A DNA stretch of 64,000 bases. Origin: Azonexus hydrophilus DSM 23864 (GTDB lineage Bacteria > Pseudomonadota > Gammaproteobacteria > Burkholderiales > Rhodocyclaceae). Location of the stretch: positions 1-64,000 of the forward strand of contig NZ_AUCE01000011.1 in the NCBI RefSeq assembly GCF_000429605.1, given 5' to 3'. Positions within the stretch are counted from its first letter, which is position 1. Each line of letters opens with the position of its first letter. A program made the position numbers and the translations under genes. The notes under the pieces were generated by a model. The model searched no databases. It was not told the origin of the DNA and saw nothing but the letters and a program-made list of their open reading frames with translations. Below, piece by piece: positions 32,197 to 41,734 of this stretch.

Positions 32197-33960
32197 TTAC
32201 ATCGATTCAGGCGCGCTGACGCCGAGAATCGCCAGGCCGTTGCGGATCACCTGGCGGACGGCGGCAGCCAGGGCGACGCGGGCATCGCGCAGGGCGGCAT
32301 CGTCGACCAGCATGCGCTCGGCGTTGTACCAGCCATGGAATTCGCCGGCCAGATCCTTGAGGTAGAAGGCAATCATGTGTGGCGCCAGATCGCGGGCCGC
32401 AGTCTCGATCACTTCGCGGAACTGGCCGAGCTGGTTGGCAATCGCCAGTTCGCGCGGGTTGTTCAGCAAGGCCAGGTCGGCATCGGCCAGGCTGGCCAGA
32501 TCGCCGGCCCACTGGTTGATCACCGAGCAGACGCGAGCGTGGGCGTACTGGATGTAGTACACCGGATTCTCGTTGGTCTGGCTCTTGGCCAGGTCGAGGT
32601 CGAAGTCGAGGTGCTGGTCGGACTTGCGCAGCGCGTAGAAGAAGCGGCAGGCGTCGTTGCCGACTTCGCCGCGCAATTCGCGCAGGGTGACGAATTCGCC
32701 GGAACGCGTCGACATCGAGGCTTTCTGGCCATTGCGATAGAGCACGGCGAACTGGACCAGCGCCACCTGCAGTTTGTCGCTGTCGAGGTCGAGCGCCTTG
32801 ACGGCGCCGGTCACGCGCGGGATGTAGCCGTGGTGATCGGCACCCCAGATGTTGATGACCTTGTCGAAACCGCGTTCGAACTTGTTCAGGTGATAGGCGA
32901 TGTCGGAGGCGAAGTAGGTGTACAGGCCGTTTTCGCGCTGGACGACGCGGTCCTTCTCGTCGCCGAAGGTGGTCGACTTGAACCAGCGGGCGCCGTTCTG
33001 CACGTAGAGGTGACCCTTCTTTTCCAGCAGGTCGACGCAGCGCGCGACCAGGCCGGTGTCGTAGAGCGCCTTCTCGGAGAACCAGACGTCGAAATGCACG
33101 CCGAACTGTTCGAGATCGTCGCGGCAGTCGGCCAGTTGTTCATTGAGCGCGTGCTGGTGCACGTATTCCCAGTCGGCACCGAGCAATTCCTTGGCCTTGG
33201 CGATCAGCGCGTCGAGATGCAGTTCGCGCTGCTGCTTGGCTTCGTCGTCGCTGCGCCCGGCTTCGGGCAGGCCCGGGGTGCCGGCCAGTACCGCGTCGGC
33301 GGTGCGCACGTACGTGTCGCCGTGGGCATTCTTCAACTGCGCCGCCATGTCGCGCACATAGCTGCCCTGGTAGGCGTTCGGCGGGAAGGGCACGACCATG
33401 TCGTGCTGTTCGAGATAGCGCAGCCAGGTCGACAGGCCGAGGATGTCCATCTGCCGGCCGGCGTCATTGACGTAGTATTCGCGGGTCACGTCCCAGCCGG
33501 CGAAGGTCAGCAGGCTGGACAGCGAGGCGCCGTAGGCGGCACCGCGACCGTGGCCGACGTGCAGCGGGCCGGTCGGGTTGGCCGAGACGAACTCGACCTG
33601 GACCTTCTGCCAGCCGCCGGCGGTCGAGCGGCCGAAGTTTTCCTTTTCGGCGAGCACGGCCTTGACCACATCGGTCTTGGTGCCGGCATCGAGACGGAAA
33701 TTGATGAAGCCGGCGCCGGCCACTTCGGCGGCCGTGACCAGCCGCGACGGCGGCAGTTCGTTGACCAGTTGCTGGGCGATTTCACGCGGATTCTTCTTCA
33801 GGGCCTTGGCCAGCTGCATCGCTAGGTTGGTGGCGAAATCGCCGTGCGACGGGTCGCGCGGGCGTTCGAGCTGAATCGGCGTATCGGTTGCGGTCGGGGC
33901 TACGCTGGCCAGCGCCTGTTGCAACAGGGCGGTCAGTTGGGTCTTGACGTCTTGGGCCAT
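32197..33960 (-). CDS. argS: Arginyl-tRNA synthetase
   Basis: A 587-residue class I synthetase. The HIGH-type motif HVGHGRG lies in VSANPTGPLHVGH (near residue 125), and the KMSKS region is replaced by a MSTRSG sequence (QKASMSTRSGEFV), as usual for ArgS. The N-terminal additional domain is present (ERPRDPSHGDFATN), and the C-terminal anticodon-binding domain contains QYAHARVCSV. It charges tRNA-Arg. It heads an argS-SPOR-dsbA-SDR series. Confidence 0.97.
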   Translation of the reverse strand: MAQDVKTQLTALLQQALASVAPTATDTPIQLERPRDPSHGDFATNLAMQLAKALKKNPREIAQQLVNELPPSRLVTAAEVAGAGFINFRLDAGTKTDVVKAVLAEKENFGRSTAGGWQKVQVEFVSANPTGPLHVGHGRGAAYGASLSSLLTFAGWDVTREYYVNDAGRQMDILGLSTWLRYLEQHDMVVPFPPNAYQGSYVRDMAAQLKNAHGDTYVRTADAVLAGTPGLPEAGRSDDEAKQQRELHLDALIAKAKELLGADWEYVHQHALNEQLADCRDDLEQFGVHFDVWFSEKALYDTGLVARCVDLLEKKGHLYVQNGARWFKSTTFGDEKDRVVQRENGLYTYFASDIAYHLNKFERGFDKVINIWGADHHGYIPRVTGAVKALDLDSDKLQVALVQFAVLYRNGQKASMSTRSGEFVTLRELRGEVGNDACRFFYALRKSDQHLDFDLDLAKSQTNENPVYYIQYAHARVCSVINQWAGDLASLADADLALLNNPRELAIANQLGQFREVIETAARDLAPHMIAFYLKDLAGEFHGWYNAERMLVDDAALRDARVALAAAVRQVIRNGLAILGVSAPESM

Positions 33961-33990
33961 TGATCTGCGGCTGAAAATAGCAAAAGCGCG

Positions 33991-33996
33991 ATTATA
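33991..33996 (-). promoter_or_regulatory. Possible -10 element for argS
   Basis: TATAAT on the minus strand lies 30 bases before the argS ATG. The nearest TTGACG (34010-34015) is only 13 bases away, too close for a standard sigma-70 promoter, so the call is tentative. Confidence 0.35.
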
Positions 33997-34513
33997 CGCC
34001 CTCGCCGCCCGTCAACGGCTTGAGGATCGCCGACCAGGCAGCGAGCTTGGCCGCCCGGTTGAGTGCGGCATGCGCCGGACTGGTCGACGGCAGGCGCTGC
34101 AGGCGCAGGCCGGTCGCCGCCAGCGCGGGCAGAACGTGACGGCGAAACGCCTGTTCGGCAGCGGCGCCGTTGAAGAACACATCGCGCACCCTGGGGTGTG
34201 CGGCGAAAAAACCCGGGAAATCGTTGGCACGCACACTGCCGGCAACGATGTCGGCGTCCAGGCTACCTTCACGCTCGCAGGCGGCGATCACGTCCCACAG
34301 GGCCACCCCGGCGGCCTGCAGGGCCTGCAAGCGGGCCGGATAGGGCAATTCCGGCGAGAAACCGAACAGTTCGCCGACGATGGGCCAGAAGGCGTTGTGC
34401 GGATGCGCGTAATAGCGGCCGGCATCGAGCGAGGCGCGACCGGGCATGCTGCCGAGGATCAGGATGCGGGCGCCGGGCGAGGCCACCGGCGGGAAACAGC
34501 AGACGTCGGCCAT
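33992..34513 (-). CDS. DNA-deoxyinosine glycosylase (uracil-DNA glycosylase fold)
   Basis: A 173-residue protein of the hypoxanthine-DNA glycosylase branch of the uracil-DNA glycosylase superfamily. It shows ILILGSMPGRASLDAGRYYAHPHN followed by FWPIVGELFG, the nucleotide-binding signature, and C-terminal FFNGAAAEQAF and LPSTSPAHA. It removes deaminated adenine from DNA. Start 34513 (MADVCCFPP) lies 10 bp after the diguanylate cyclase stop; a longer frame merely shadows that gene. Confidence 0.88.
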   Translation of the reverse strand: MADVCCFPPVASPGARILILGSMPGRASLDAGRYYAHPHNAFWPIVGELFGFSPELPYPARLQALQAAGVALWDVIAACEREGSLDADIVAGSVRANDFPGFFAAHPRVRDVFFNGAAAEQAFRRHVLPALAATGLRLQRLPSTSPAHAALNRAAKLAAWSAILKPLTGGEGV

Positions 34514-34523
34514 CGCGGCCGAC

Positions 34524-36023
34524 TCAGGCGCCGATGACGCGGTTCTTGCCGGCGCGCTTGGCCTGGTACATCGCCAGGTCGGCACGGCGGATCGCATCGC
34601 TGCCGGATTCGCCTTCATCAAGCTGGGCGACGCCGGCACTGAAGGTGATCAGCACCTTGTCCTTACCAGACAGGAAGAAGGCCTTGGTCAGCTCGCGCTG
34701 CAGCCGGACCATGGCCTCGACGCCCTGCTCCAGCGAGGTATCGGGCATCAGGATGACGAATTCCTCGCCGCCGTAACGCGCCAGCGTGTCGGTCGGACGC
34801 ATGCAGGCACGGGCGACCTTGGCCAGGTGAATCAGCGCGTTGTCGCCGGCTTCATGGCCGAGACGGTCGTTGAGCCGCTTGAAGTTGTCGATGTCGAGCA
34901 GGCTCAGCGATAGCGCCGAATTGCGCCGGCGCATCGCGGCAATCTCGCGCTCCAGCGCTTCGTCCAGGCCTTTGCGGTTGAGCGTGTCGGTCAGCGGGTC
35001 GTGACGGGCGAGCGAGCTCGCGCTGTCGAGTTCGCGGTGCAACTGGATCAGTTCGGCCTCGGTCGCCAGCACCTTGTCCTGCAGACCGCGCAACTGCTCC
35101 CGGGAAACTGCCGTTTCCTCGGCCATGGCCTGGGTCGCCGACACGACATCCTTGAGCAGGGGCGCCAGATCCTCGATCCGCGATATCTGCTCGATCTGTC
35201 GGGCGCTGTTCTCGATGCGCTCCTGAAATTGTGCACTGGAGGAATTCATCGTCCCCAGACGCTCGATGAAGGCCGCCAGCATCTGGCGCATTTCCTCCTG
35301 CGCCTCAACCGAACGCGCCCGCGCCCGGCTCTGCTTCTCCATGACATCGCGCAGGCGCCGCTCCATCTCGTCGAGGTGACGCAGGGTCAGCGGCGGCTCG
35401 ACCGCCGCCAGCAGACCGTCGATCTGGCCCTTGAACCAGGTATCGTCAACACTGAGTTCGCCGATGTTCTGGATGATCAATTGCAGAAGCTTGAGCAGCG
35501 ACTCGCGGATTTCGATCTGCTCTTCGACCGCACAGGGAACCAGCACGGCAAATTCGCGCAGGACCGTATCCAGCCGCGAGAATTCGCAGGGCGAGATGCG
35601 CAACACCGCGAGCAAGGCATCGACGGCCTCGGCAAAACGGACATCATCACGCCCGAAGGCCGGCAACATCGTCTCGAACAGGTGCAACAGGGCCTGCGTC
35701 GTCTCGTGCGGCAGATGCGTGGCTGACGCATTGGCGGCGCCGGCTGCGATGAAGCCCTGCAGGGCGTCCTGCACGCCTTGCCAGCTCCGCCCGGAAATCG
35801 CCGAATCGAGCCGGCTCAGTTGAGCGATCTGCGCATCACCACGCGGGGTAAGGGCCGCGGCCAGCTGGCGCAGGGGGGGCTCGGGAAACGGCGAGACATT
35901 GGGTAGATTGGCAATCTCGTTGTAGCACGCCTGGAAATTGGCAGGCGTCGGCGCCAGATGGCGCGATGCCAGCCGTTTCAGGGCTTCGCGAGCAATGACG
36001 GAAGGATTGCGTTGATCTGACAT
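34524..36023 (-). CDS. Diguanylate cyclase with helical N-terminal region
   Basis: A 499-residue protein. About 330 N-terminal residues are helical and coiled-coil-rich with no transmembrane segment, so it is cytosolic. The C-terminal GGDEF domain carries LARYGGEEFVILMPD, a catalytically competent GGEEF, and the inhibitory I-site RPTD five residues upstream, so product feedback is expected. It makes cyclic di-GMP from GTP. The N-terminal start (VIAREALKRLASRHLAPTPANF) resembles a family of betaproteobacterial cyclases. The deoxyinosine glycosylase follows by 10 bp; ubiB is divergent. Confidence 0.93.
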   Translation of the reverse strand: MSDQRNPSVIAREALKRLASRHLAPTPANFQACYNEIANLPNVSPFPEPPLRQLAAALTPRGDAQIAQLSRLDSAISGRSWQGVQDALQGFIAAGAANASATHLPHETTQALLHLFETMLPAFGRDDVRFAEAVDALLAVLRISPCEFSRLDTVLREFAVLVPCAVEEQIEIRESLLKLLQLIIQNIGELSVDDTWFKGQIDGLLAAVEPPLTLRHLDEMERRLRDVMEKQSRARARSVEAQEEMRQMLAAFIERLGTMNSSSAQFQERIENSARQIEQISRIEDLAPLLKDVVSATQAMAEETAVSREQLRGLQDKVLATEAELIQLHRELDSASSLARHDPLTDTLNRKGLDEALEREIAAMRRRNSALSLSLLDIDNFKRLNDRLGHEAGDNALIHLAKVARACMRPTDTLARYGGEEFVILMPDTSLEQGVEAMVRLQRELTKAFFLSGKDKVLITFSAGVAQLDEGESGSDAIRRADLAMYQAKRAGKNRVIGA

Positions 36024-36075
36024 GGGCCGTTGTGTGCTTGGGGCGACGGACGCCGTTTGTATCCGCCATGAACTT

Positions 36076-36102
36076 GCAGCCAGTTTAGCTGAAACTGGCT
36101 GC
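36076..36102. repeat. Perfect 11-bp inverted repeat in the cyclase-ubiB gap
   Basis: Arms 36076-36086 and 36092-36102 are exact reverse complements around agctg. It sits in the 187-bp divergent intergenic region. No run of T follows on either strand, so it is more like an operator or a 5' UTR hairpin than a terminator. A smaller palindrome (AGTGA/TCACT) lies at 36112-36125. Confidence 0.75.
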
Positions 36103-36210
36103 CAATTTGCCAGTGAATCATCACTTGTACCGCCAGCGGCAGCGCAATATGTGCAGGCATGTTAACATCCTCGTTTGACCGAATTCCGGCCTGCATCCCG
36201 GCCTATCCCC

Positions 36211-37731
36211 ATGCGCCTTTTCCGCCTGCTCAAGATCGCCACTGTCGCCAGCCGTTTCGGGCTGGATGAAATGGTGCTCGAGCACGAGCCCTCCGGCCGT
36301 CTGGTCCGCCTGGCCAACGCGCTGCAGTTCTGGCGCAACCTGTCGGCACCGCGCGCCGAACGCCTGCGCCTAGCGCTGGAAGCGCTCGGGCCGATTTTCG
36401 TCAAGTTCGGCCAGGTGTTGTCGACCCGGCGCGATCTGATGCCAACCGACATCGCCGACGAACTGGCCAGGCTGCAGGATCGCGTGCCGCCTTTCGACTC
36501 GGCGCTGGCCCTGAAGGAAATCGAAAAAGCCTACGGCCGCCCGGCCAGCGAGGTATTCGCCGAATTCGACCCGGTGCCGGTGGCCTCGGCGTCGATCGCC
36601 CAGGTCCATTTTGCGCGCCTGCACGACTGCGACGGCGGCCACGAAGTCGCCGTCAAGATCCTGCGCCCGAACATGCTCTCGGTCATCGAACACGACCTGG
36701 CGCTGATGGACAGCGGCGCCCTGCTGCTGGAAAAACTGTGGTCCGACGGCAAGCGCCTCAAGCCGCGCGAAGTGGTCGCCGAATTCGCCAAGTACCTGCG
36801 CGACGAACTCGACCTGATGCGCGAAGCCGCCAATGCCTCGCAGCTGCGCCGCAACTTCACCGACTCCGAATTGCTGATCGTTCCCGAAGTGCACTGGGAT
36901 TTCTGCACGTCGACGGTGATGGTCATGGAACGCATGCGCGGCACGCCGATCTCGCAGATCGACAAGCTGCGCGCCGACGGCATCGACCTCTCGAAACTCT
37001 CCGCTGCCGGCGTCGAGATTTTCTTCACCCAGGTCTTCCGCGACGGCTTTTTCCACGCCGACATGCACCCCGGCAACATCTTCGTCCATGCCGACGGCCG
37101 TTACATCGCGCTTGATTTCGGCATCGTCGGCACCTTGACCGATTCCGACAAGAACTACCTGGCGCAGAACTTCCTCGCCTTCTTCCGCCGCGATTACAAG
37201 CGTGTCGCCGAAGCCCACATCGAATCCGGCTGGGCGCCCAAGGAAACACGGGTCGATGAATTCGAAGCCGCCATCCGCGCCGTCTGCGAACCGATCTTCG
37301 ACCGGCCGCTCAAGGACATTTCCTTCGGCAAGGTGCTGCTGCGCCTGTTCCAGACCTCGCGCCGCTTCAACGTCGAGATCCAGCCGCAACTGGTGATGCT
37401 GCAGAAAACCCTGCTCAACATCGAAGGCCTCGGCCGCCAGCTCGATCCGGAACTCGACCTGTGGAAAACCGCCAAGCCCTTCCTTGAACGCTGGATGAGC
37501 GAGCAGGTCGGCTGGCGCGGCCTGATCAAGACCTTCAAACAGGAAGCGCCGTATCTGGCCCGCACCCTGCCGCAGTTGCCGCGCCTGGTGCACCAGGCAC
37601 TCAGCACGCCGGCACAACCCAGCCTGCAGCCGCAGATGGAACAACTGGTCCGCGCCCGGCGCTGGCAAAACGTCTGGCTGGCGCTGATCGCCCTGCTGCT
37701 GGCCTTGCTGCTCGGCAGCCAGCACCTGTGA
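36211..37731 (+). CDS. ubiB: Ubiquinone biosynthesis protein UbiB
   Basis: A 506-residue ABC1/ADCK/UbiB atypical kinase needed for ubiquinone production. The KxGQ motif is KFGQVLSTR (near residue 70), the alanine-rich loop is [10 protein letters not shown], the ATP lysine is in EVAVKILRP, and [10 protein letters not shown] and DFGIVG form the catalytic region. The C-terminus has a hydrophobic helix ([15 protein letters not shown]) that anchors it in the inner membrane. I chose ATG 36211 (MRLFRLLKI), the family start. The SNF2 gene begins at its stop codon (TGATG). Confidence 0.95.
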   Translation: MRLFRLLKIATVASRFGLDEMVLEHEPSGRLVRLANALQFWRNLSAPRAERLRLALEALGPIFVKFGQVLSTRRDLMPTDIADELARLQDRVPPFDSALALKEIEKAYGRPASEVFAEFDPVPVASASIAQVHFARLHDCDGGHEVAVKILRPNMLSVIEHDLALMDSGALLLEKLWSDGKRLKPREVVAEFAKYLRDELDLMREAANASQLRRNFTDSELLIVPEVHWDFCTSTVMVMERMRGTPISQIDKLRADGIDLSKLSAAGVEIFFTQVFRDGFFHADMHPGNIFVHADGRYIALDFGIVGTLTDSDKNYLAQNFLAFFRRDYKRVAEAHIESGWAPKETRVDEFEAAIRAVCEPIFDRPLKDISFGKVLLRLFQTSRRFNVEIQPQLVMLQKTLLNIEGLGRQLDPELDLWKTAKPFLERWMSEQVGWRGLIKTFKQEAPYLARTLPQLPRLVHQALSTPAQPSLQPQMEQLVRARRWQNVWLALIALLLALLLGSQHL

Positions 37732-40700
37732 TGCAGAACTACGACGAACTGACCGACAGCTTCAGCGAGGCGGACATCGCCGACTGGCTGGGCGACGCCG
37801 AGATCGCCAAGGGACGCCCCTATGTCGACCTGGTTCGCGACCTCAATGTCGAGCACGGCGAAATCCACGCCGAAGTGCCTGGATCGGCCCGCCGCCCCTA
37901 CCGCGTTGAAGCACTGATCCGCGCCCAGGGGGACGACATGCAGCTGGTCGCCAGTTGCACCTGCCCGGTCGGCCACCACTGCAAGCACATCGCCGCGACC
38001 CTGCTCAAGGTGATCGAAACGCGCAACCCGAAAACCCGGGTCAGCGGCAGCGTGCTCTCCTGGGTCGAAGACCTGCGCCGGGCGTCGATCGCCGTGGCCA
38101 AGAAAAAGGCTCGTCCGGCCAGCGCCCGCCAGCAACTGTATTACATCCTCAAATGGACGCCTGACCGCCGACGCTTCGGCATCGAGTTGCGTAAAGGCAA
38201 ATACCCGGAAAACGCCGAGGAATGGTGGAAGGTCGACCGCGCGCTGATCACCCCGCCGCAGTTCGTCACTGAAGAAGATCTCGGCATCCTCCGCCTGATC
38301 TGGGCCGAACGCGGCCACGACAGCGGCCTGCGCGCCTACGGGCTGGGGCCCAAGCACGGCGCTGAAATCCTCGAACGGATGGCCGCTACCAACCGCCTCT
38401 ACCCGGAGGCTGATCTGGCACTGCCGCTGCACGCTGGCGACAGCCGCCCGGCCAGCGTCGGCTGGCAGATCGACAGCCAGGGTTTCCAGCGCCCCTACCT
38501 GAAGCCCGAGCCACCGACCGAACTGATCATCGCCGTCGATCCGCCGTGGTACGTGGACCTGACCGAGGGCGAAACCGGGCCGCTGACGGTGACCGGCAAC
38601 CCCGGGGTGGTCAATCGCCTGTTCAGCCTGCCGCCGCTGTCGGCCAAGGAAGCTGCAGTTGTCGCCGACGCACTGTCGGAACTGGCGCCCGAATTGCCGC
38701 TGCCGGCCGAAGATGCCAGCGCCCGCCTGCGCCTGATCGAAACCCCGCTACAGCCGGTCCTGCAACTGGAAACCCTGCACACGCACGGCCACCGCCCCTG
38801 GCGCCACTACCCCTACAGCTTCAGCGGCGGCCCCTTCGACGTGGCCCACGTGATCTTCCGCTACGGCGACGCCGATCTGCGCCCCGACGAAAAGAACGAG
38901 TTCGTCACCCTGCCCGAAGGCGAAACCGTCCGCGTCAAACGCCGCCCGGAAGACGAAGCCCGGGTCATGGCCAGCCTCGCGCAAAGCGGCCTGCAGAAGA
39001 TTCCGGCGAACACGCTCAACACTTTCGGCAGCCCACCCGAAGGCATTCACGGCCTGGCCGACGAAGCCGCCTGGCCGGACTTCATGCAGCACCAGCTGCC
39101 GCTGCTGCGCGAAGCCGGCTGGCAGATCGAATTCCCCGACGATTTCCGCCACCACGTGGTCGAAGTCGACGCCTGGGATGCCGAACTGATCGAAGCCGAC
39201 GACGGCTGGTTCAACCTCGACATGGGTATCCTCGTCGAAGGCGAGCGCCTGCCGCTGGCGCCCCTGCTGTCCACGCTGTTCCGGCGCGACCCGCGCTGGC
39301 TGGAAAGCTACGAACTGTCGCGCATCCCGGACAGCGAAAGGATCGAACTGCTGACCCCGGCTGGCAAGCGCCTGCGCGTCCCGGCCGGCCGCATCAAACC
39401 GCTGGCATCGACGCTGATCGACCTGTTCGACGGTTTCAGCGGTGGCCCGACCTTGCGCCTGTCGCGTTTCGACGCGCCGCGCCTGGCCGAGTTGAGCGAC
39501 ACCAGCCGCTGGGAATTCCGCGGCCAGAATGACGTCATGGCCCTGGCCGAGCGTCTGCAGGCCGCCCAGGGCATCGTCGACATCCAGCCGCCGGCCGGCC
39601 TGTGCCTGGACTTGCGCCCCTACCAGAAGGAAGGCCTGGCCTGGCTGCAGTTCCTGCGCGAGCAGAAATTGTGCGGCATCCTGGCCGACGACATGGGTCT
39701 GGGCAAGACTGCACAGACCCTGGCCCACCTGCTGCTGGAAAAGGAACAGGGGCGTCTCGACAAACCGGCCCTGGTGATCCTGCCGACCTCGCTGATCTTC
39801 AACTGGAAGAGCGAAGCCGCGCGTTTCGCGCCCAGTCTGCGCGTGCTCTCGCTGCATGGTCCGGAACGCAAGCAGCGCTTCGCCGAGATCGACAGCCACG
39901 ACGTCGTCCTGACCACCTACCCGCTGCTCTGGCGCGACGCCGACGAACTGATGCAGCACAGCTACCACCTGCTCATCCTCGACGAAGCGCAGACGGTCAA
40001 GAACGCCCAGAGCCGCAGCGCCGAAGCGGTACGCAAGATCGACGCGCGGCATCGCCTGTGCCTGACCGGCACGCCGCTGGAAAACCACCTCGGCGAATTG
40101 TGGAGCCAGTTCGATTTCCTGCTCCCGGGCTTCCTCGGCAGCAGCAAGCAGTTCACCCGCCACTGGCGCACGCCGATCGAGAAGCAGGCTGACACCGACC
40201 GCCGCGACCTGCTGGCCCGCCGCATCCGCCCCTTCATCCTGCGCCGCAAGAAGGAAGACGTCGCCCGCGAATTGCCGCCGAAGACGGTCATCGTGCGCAG
40301 CGTCGAACTGGAAGGCGGCCAGCGCGACCTTTACGAAACGGTGCGTGCGGCGATGGACGCCAAGGTTCGCGACGAGATCGCCCAGCGCGGCTTCGCGCGC
40401 AGCCAGATCGTCATCCTCGACGCCCTGCTCAAGCTCCGCCAGGTCTGCTGCGACCCGCGCCTGGTCAAGGCCAGCTCGGCACGCAAGGTCAGCGAACGGG
40501 CCAAGCTCGACCTGCTCATGGCCATGCTCCCCGAACTGGTGGACGAAGGCCGGCGCATCCTGGTCTTCTCGCAATTCACCAGCATGCTCACCCTGATCGA
40601 ACAGGAACTCGACGCCGCCGGCCTGGGCTACGCCAAGCTGACCGGCGACACCGTCGACCGCGAAACGCCGATCCGGCGTTTCCAGGAAGGCGAAGTCCCG

Positions 40701-41012
40701 ATCTTCCTGATCAGTCTGAAGGCGGGCGGCGTCGGTCTCAACCTGACCGCCGCCGACACCGTGATCCACTACGACCCGTGGTGGAACCCGGCCGTCGAGA
40801 ACCAGGCCACCGACCGTGCCCACCGCCTCGGCCAGGACAAGCCGGTATTCGTCTACAAGCTGATCGTCAGCGGCAGTATCGAGGAAAAGATACTGGCCCT
40901 GCAGGAGCGCAAAGCCGAACTGGCGGCCGGCATCCTGTCCGAGGATCATCAGGTCGACGTCAAGTTCGGCGACGACGACCTGGCCGCCCTGTTCGAGCCG
41001 CTGCCGGGCTGA
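37731..41012 (+). CDS. SWIM-domain SNF2/Swi2-type helicase
   Basis: A 1093-residue ATPase. The N-terminal SWIM zinc finger is CTCPVGHHCKH (near residue 80). A middle region of about 500 residues follows, then the SNF2 ATPase: Walker A DDMGLGKTAQT (near 655), the DEAQ box in LILDEAQTVKN, LTGTPLEN, and the C-terminal helicase half with LKAGGVGLNLTAAD and DRAHRLGQDK. These proteins translocate on double-stranded DNA and may remodel polymerase or nucleoid complexes (RapA/HepA relatives). ATG 37731 overlaps the ubiB stop by one base, so translation is coupled. Confidence 0.93.
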   Translation: MQNYDELTDSFSEADIADWLGDAEIAKGRPYVDLVRDLNVEHGEIHAEVPGSARRPYRVEALIRAQGDDMQLVASCTCPVGHHCKHIAATLLKVIETRNPKTRVSGSVLSWVEDLRRASIAVAKKKARPASARQQLYYILKWTPDRRRFGIELRKGKYPENAEEWWKVDRALITPPQFVTEEDLGILRLIWAERGHDSGLRAYGLGPKHGAEILERMAATNRLYPEADLALPLHAGDSRPASVGWQIDSQGFQRPYLKPEPPTELIIAVDPPWYVDLTEGETGPLTVTGNPGVVNRLFSLPPLSAKEAAVVADALSELAPELPLPAEDASARLRLIETPLQPVLQLETLHTHGHRPWRHYPYSFSGGPFDVAHVIFRYGDADLRPDEKNEFVTLPEGETVRVKRRPEDEARVMASLAQSGLQKIPANTLNTFGSPPEGIHGLADEAAWPDFMQHQLPLLREAGWQIEFPDDFRHHVVEVDAWDAELIEADDGWFNLDMGILVEGERLPLAPLLSTLFRRDPRWLESYELSRIPDSERIELLTPAGKRLRVPAGRIKPLASTLIDLFDGFSGGPTLRLSRFDAPRLAELSDTSRWEFRGQNDVMALAERLQAAQGIVDIQPPAGLCLDLRPYQKEGLAWLQFLREQKLCGILADDMGLGKTAQTLAHLLLEKEQGRLDKPALVILPTSLIFNWKSEAARFAPSLRVLSLHGPERKQRFAEIDSHDVVLTTYPLLWRDADELMQHSYHLLILDEAQTVKNAQSRSAEAVRKIDARHRLCLTGTPLENHLGELWSQFDFLLPGFLGSSKQFTRHWRTPIEKQADTDRRDLLARRIRPFILRRKKEDVARELPPKTVIVRSVELEGGQRDLYETVRAAMDAKVRDEIAQRGFARSQIVILDALLKLRQVCCDPRLVKASSARKVSERAKLDLLMAMLPELVDEGRRILVFSQFTSMLTLIEQELDAAGLGYAKLTGDTVDRETPIRRFQEGEVPIFLISLKAGGVGLNLTAADTVIHYDPWWNPAVENQATDRAHRLGQDKPVFVYKLIVSGSIEEKILALQERKAELAAGILSEDHQVDVKFGDDDLAALFEPLPG

Positions 41013-41018
41013 ACGCCC

Positions 41019-41519
41019 TTACGCCAGTGCCGGCTGCCCTTCGATCAGGGAGATCAGCCCGGCCAGCGCATGACGCACCGATTGCTCGCGCACGGCAGCC
41101 CGATCGCCGCTAAATTGACAGGTCGTGGCAATACAGCCGGCTTGCCGTCCGGCCCAGGCAAAACAGACTATACCCACCGGCTTCTCCGGCGAGCCGCCGC
41201 TCGGGCCGGCAATGCCGGTGATCGACACCGACCAGTCGCCCAGACTGTGGGCCAGCACGCCCTGGGCCATTGCCCGGGCGACCGCTTCGGAAACTGCACC
41301 ATGGCGGACCAGCGTCGTTTCAGGCACGCCCAGCATGTCGCGCTTGGCGGCGTTCGAATAAGTGACGAAACCGCGATCGAACCAGGCGGAACTACCAGCC
41401 ACCGCCGTCAGCGTCTGCGCCACCCAGCCACCGGTACACGACTCAGCCACCGCCAGGCATTCGCCCCGGCTTTCCAGAAGACGGCCCAGGCGAGCGGCAA
41501 TGGCTTCGAGTTCATTCAT
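41019..41519 (-). CDS. pncC: CinA C-terminal domain protein, NMN amidohydrolase
   Basis: A 166-residue single-domain CinA/PncC protein that deamidates nicotinamide mononucleotide in the pyridine nucleotide salvage cycle. Landmarks are VAESCTGGWVAQTLT, RGFVTYSNAAKRDMLGV, GAVSEAVARAMA and VSITGIAGPSGGSPEKPVG. No N-terminal MoCF domain is present, as usual for the short form. Its stop is 6 bp from the convergent SNF2 gene stop. Confidence 0.94.
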   Translation of the reverse strand: MNELEAIAARLGRLLESRGECLAVAESCTGGWVAQTLTAVAGSSAWFDRGFVTYSNAAKRDMLGVPETTLVRHGAVSEAVARAMAQGVLAHSLGDWSVSITGIAGPSGGSPEKPVGIVCFAWAGRQAGCIATTCQFSGDRAAVREQSVRHALAGLISLIEGQPALA

Positions 41520-41614
41520 GGCTCAATCCTAACAATTGGTTACAGAAGCGCTACCAAAGGGCGACAGACCCGGTGGCTGCAAAATCATAAACTGCAAGGG
41601 CATTGAACCCCTCC

Positions 41615-41637
41615 TCTCGAATTCCCCCCATTCGAGA
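41615..41637 (+). repeat. 7-bp stem hairpin in the cinA-cytochrome gap
   Basis: Arms TCTCGAA (41615-41621) and TTCGAGA (41631-41637) enclose a nine-base loop. It lies seven bases before a Rho-independent terminator. Together they could form the 3' part of a small RNA; see the finding on this gap. Confidence 0.55.
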
Positions 41638-41644
41638 ATTTGCA

Positions 41645-41669
41645 CCCCGCCGATGGCGGGGTTTTTTTT
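41645..41669 (+). terminator. Rho-independent terminator
   Basis: CCCCGCC-gat-GGCGGGG (41645-41661) followed by eight T is a classic intrinsic terminator on the plus strand. The nearest upstream plus-strand gene ends at 41012, with the antisense cinA gene between. Confidence 0.9.
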
Positions 41670-41698
41670 GCGCGTAATCATACGTCAGCCGTTATAAT
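41668..41698 (+). promoter_or_regulatory. Sigma-70-like promoter for the cytochrome c gene
   Basis: A perfect -10 TATAAT at 41693-41698 is 36 bases before the cytochrome ATG. The best -35 is TTGCGC at 41668-41673, 19 bases away and overlapping the terminator U tract. Confidence 0.55.
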
Positions 41699-41734
41699 TT
41701 CGGCTTTGTCCTTTTTGCAAACGGGGTCTTCAGC

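Noticed and set aside
33997..34015. Complete sigma-70 promoter for argS with TTGACG
   Set aside because: The spacer to TATAAT is only 13 bases, too short for a standard promoter; I keep only the -10 as tentative.
41520..41640. tRNA or tmRNA remnant in the cinA-cytochrome gap
   Set aside because: No cloverleaf, T-arm consensus or CCA end can be made from the sequence; only two hairpins are evident.
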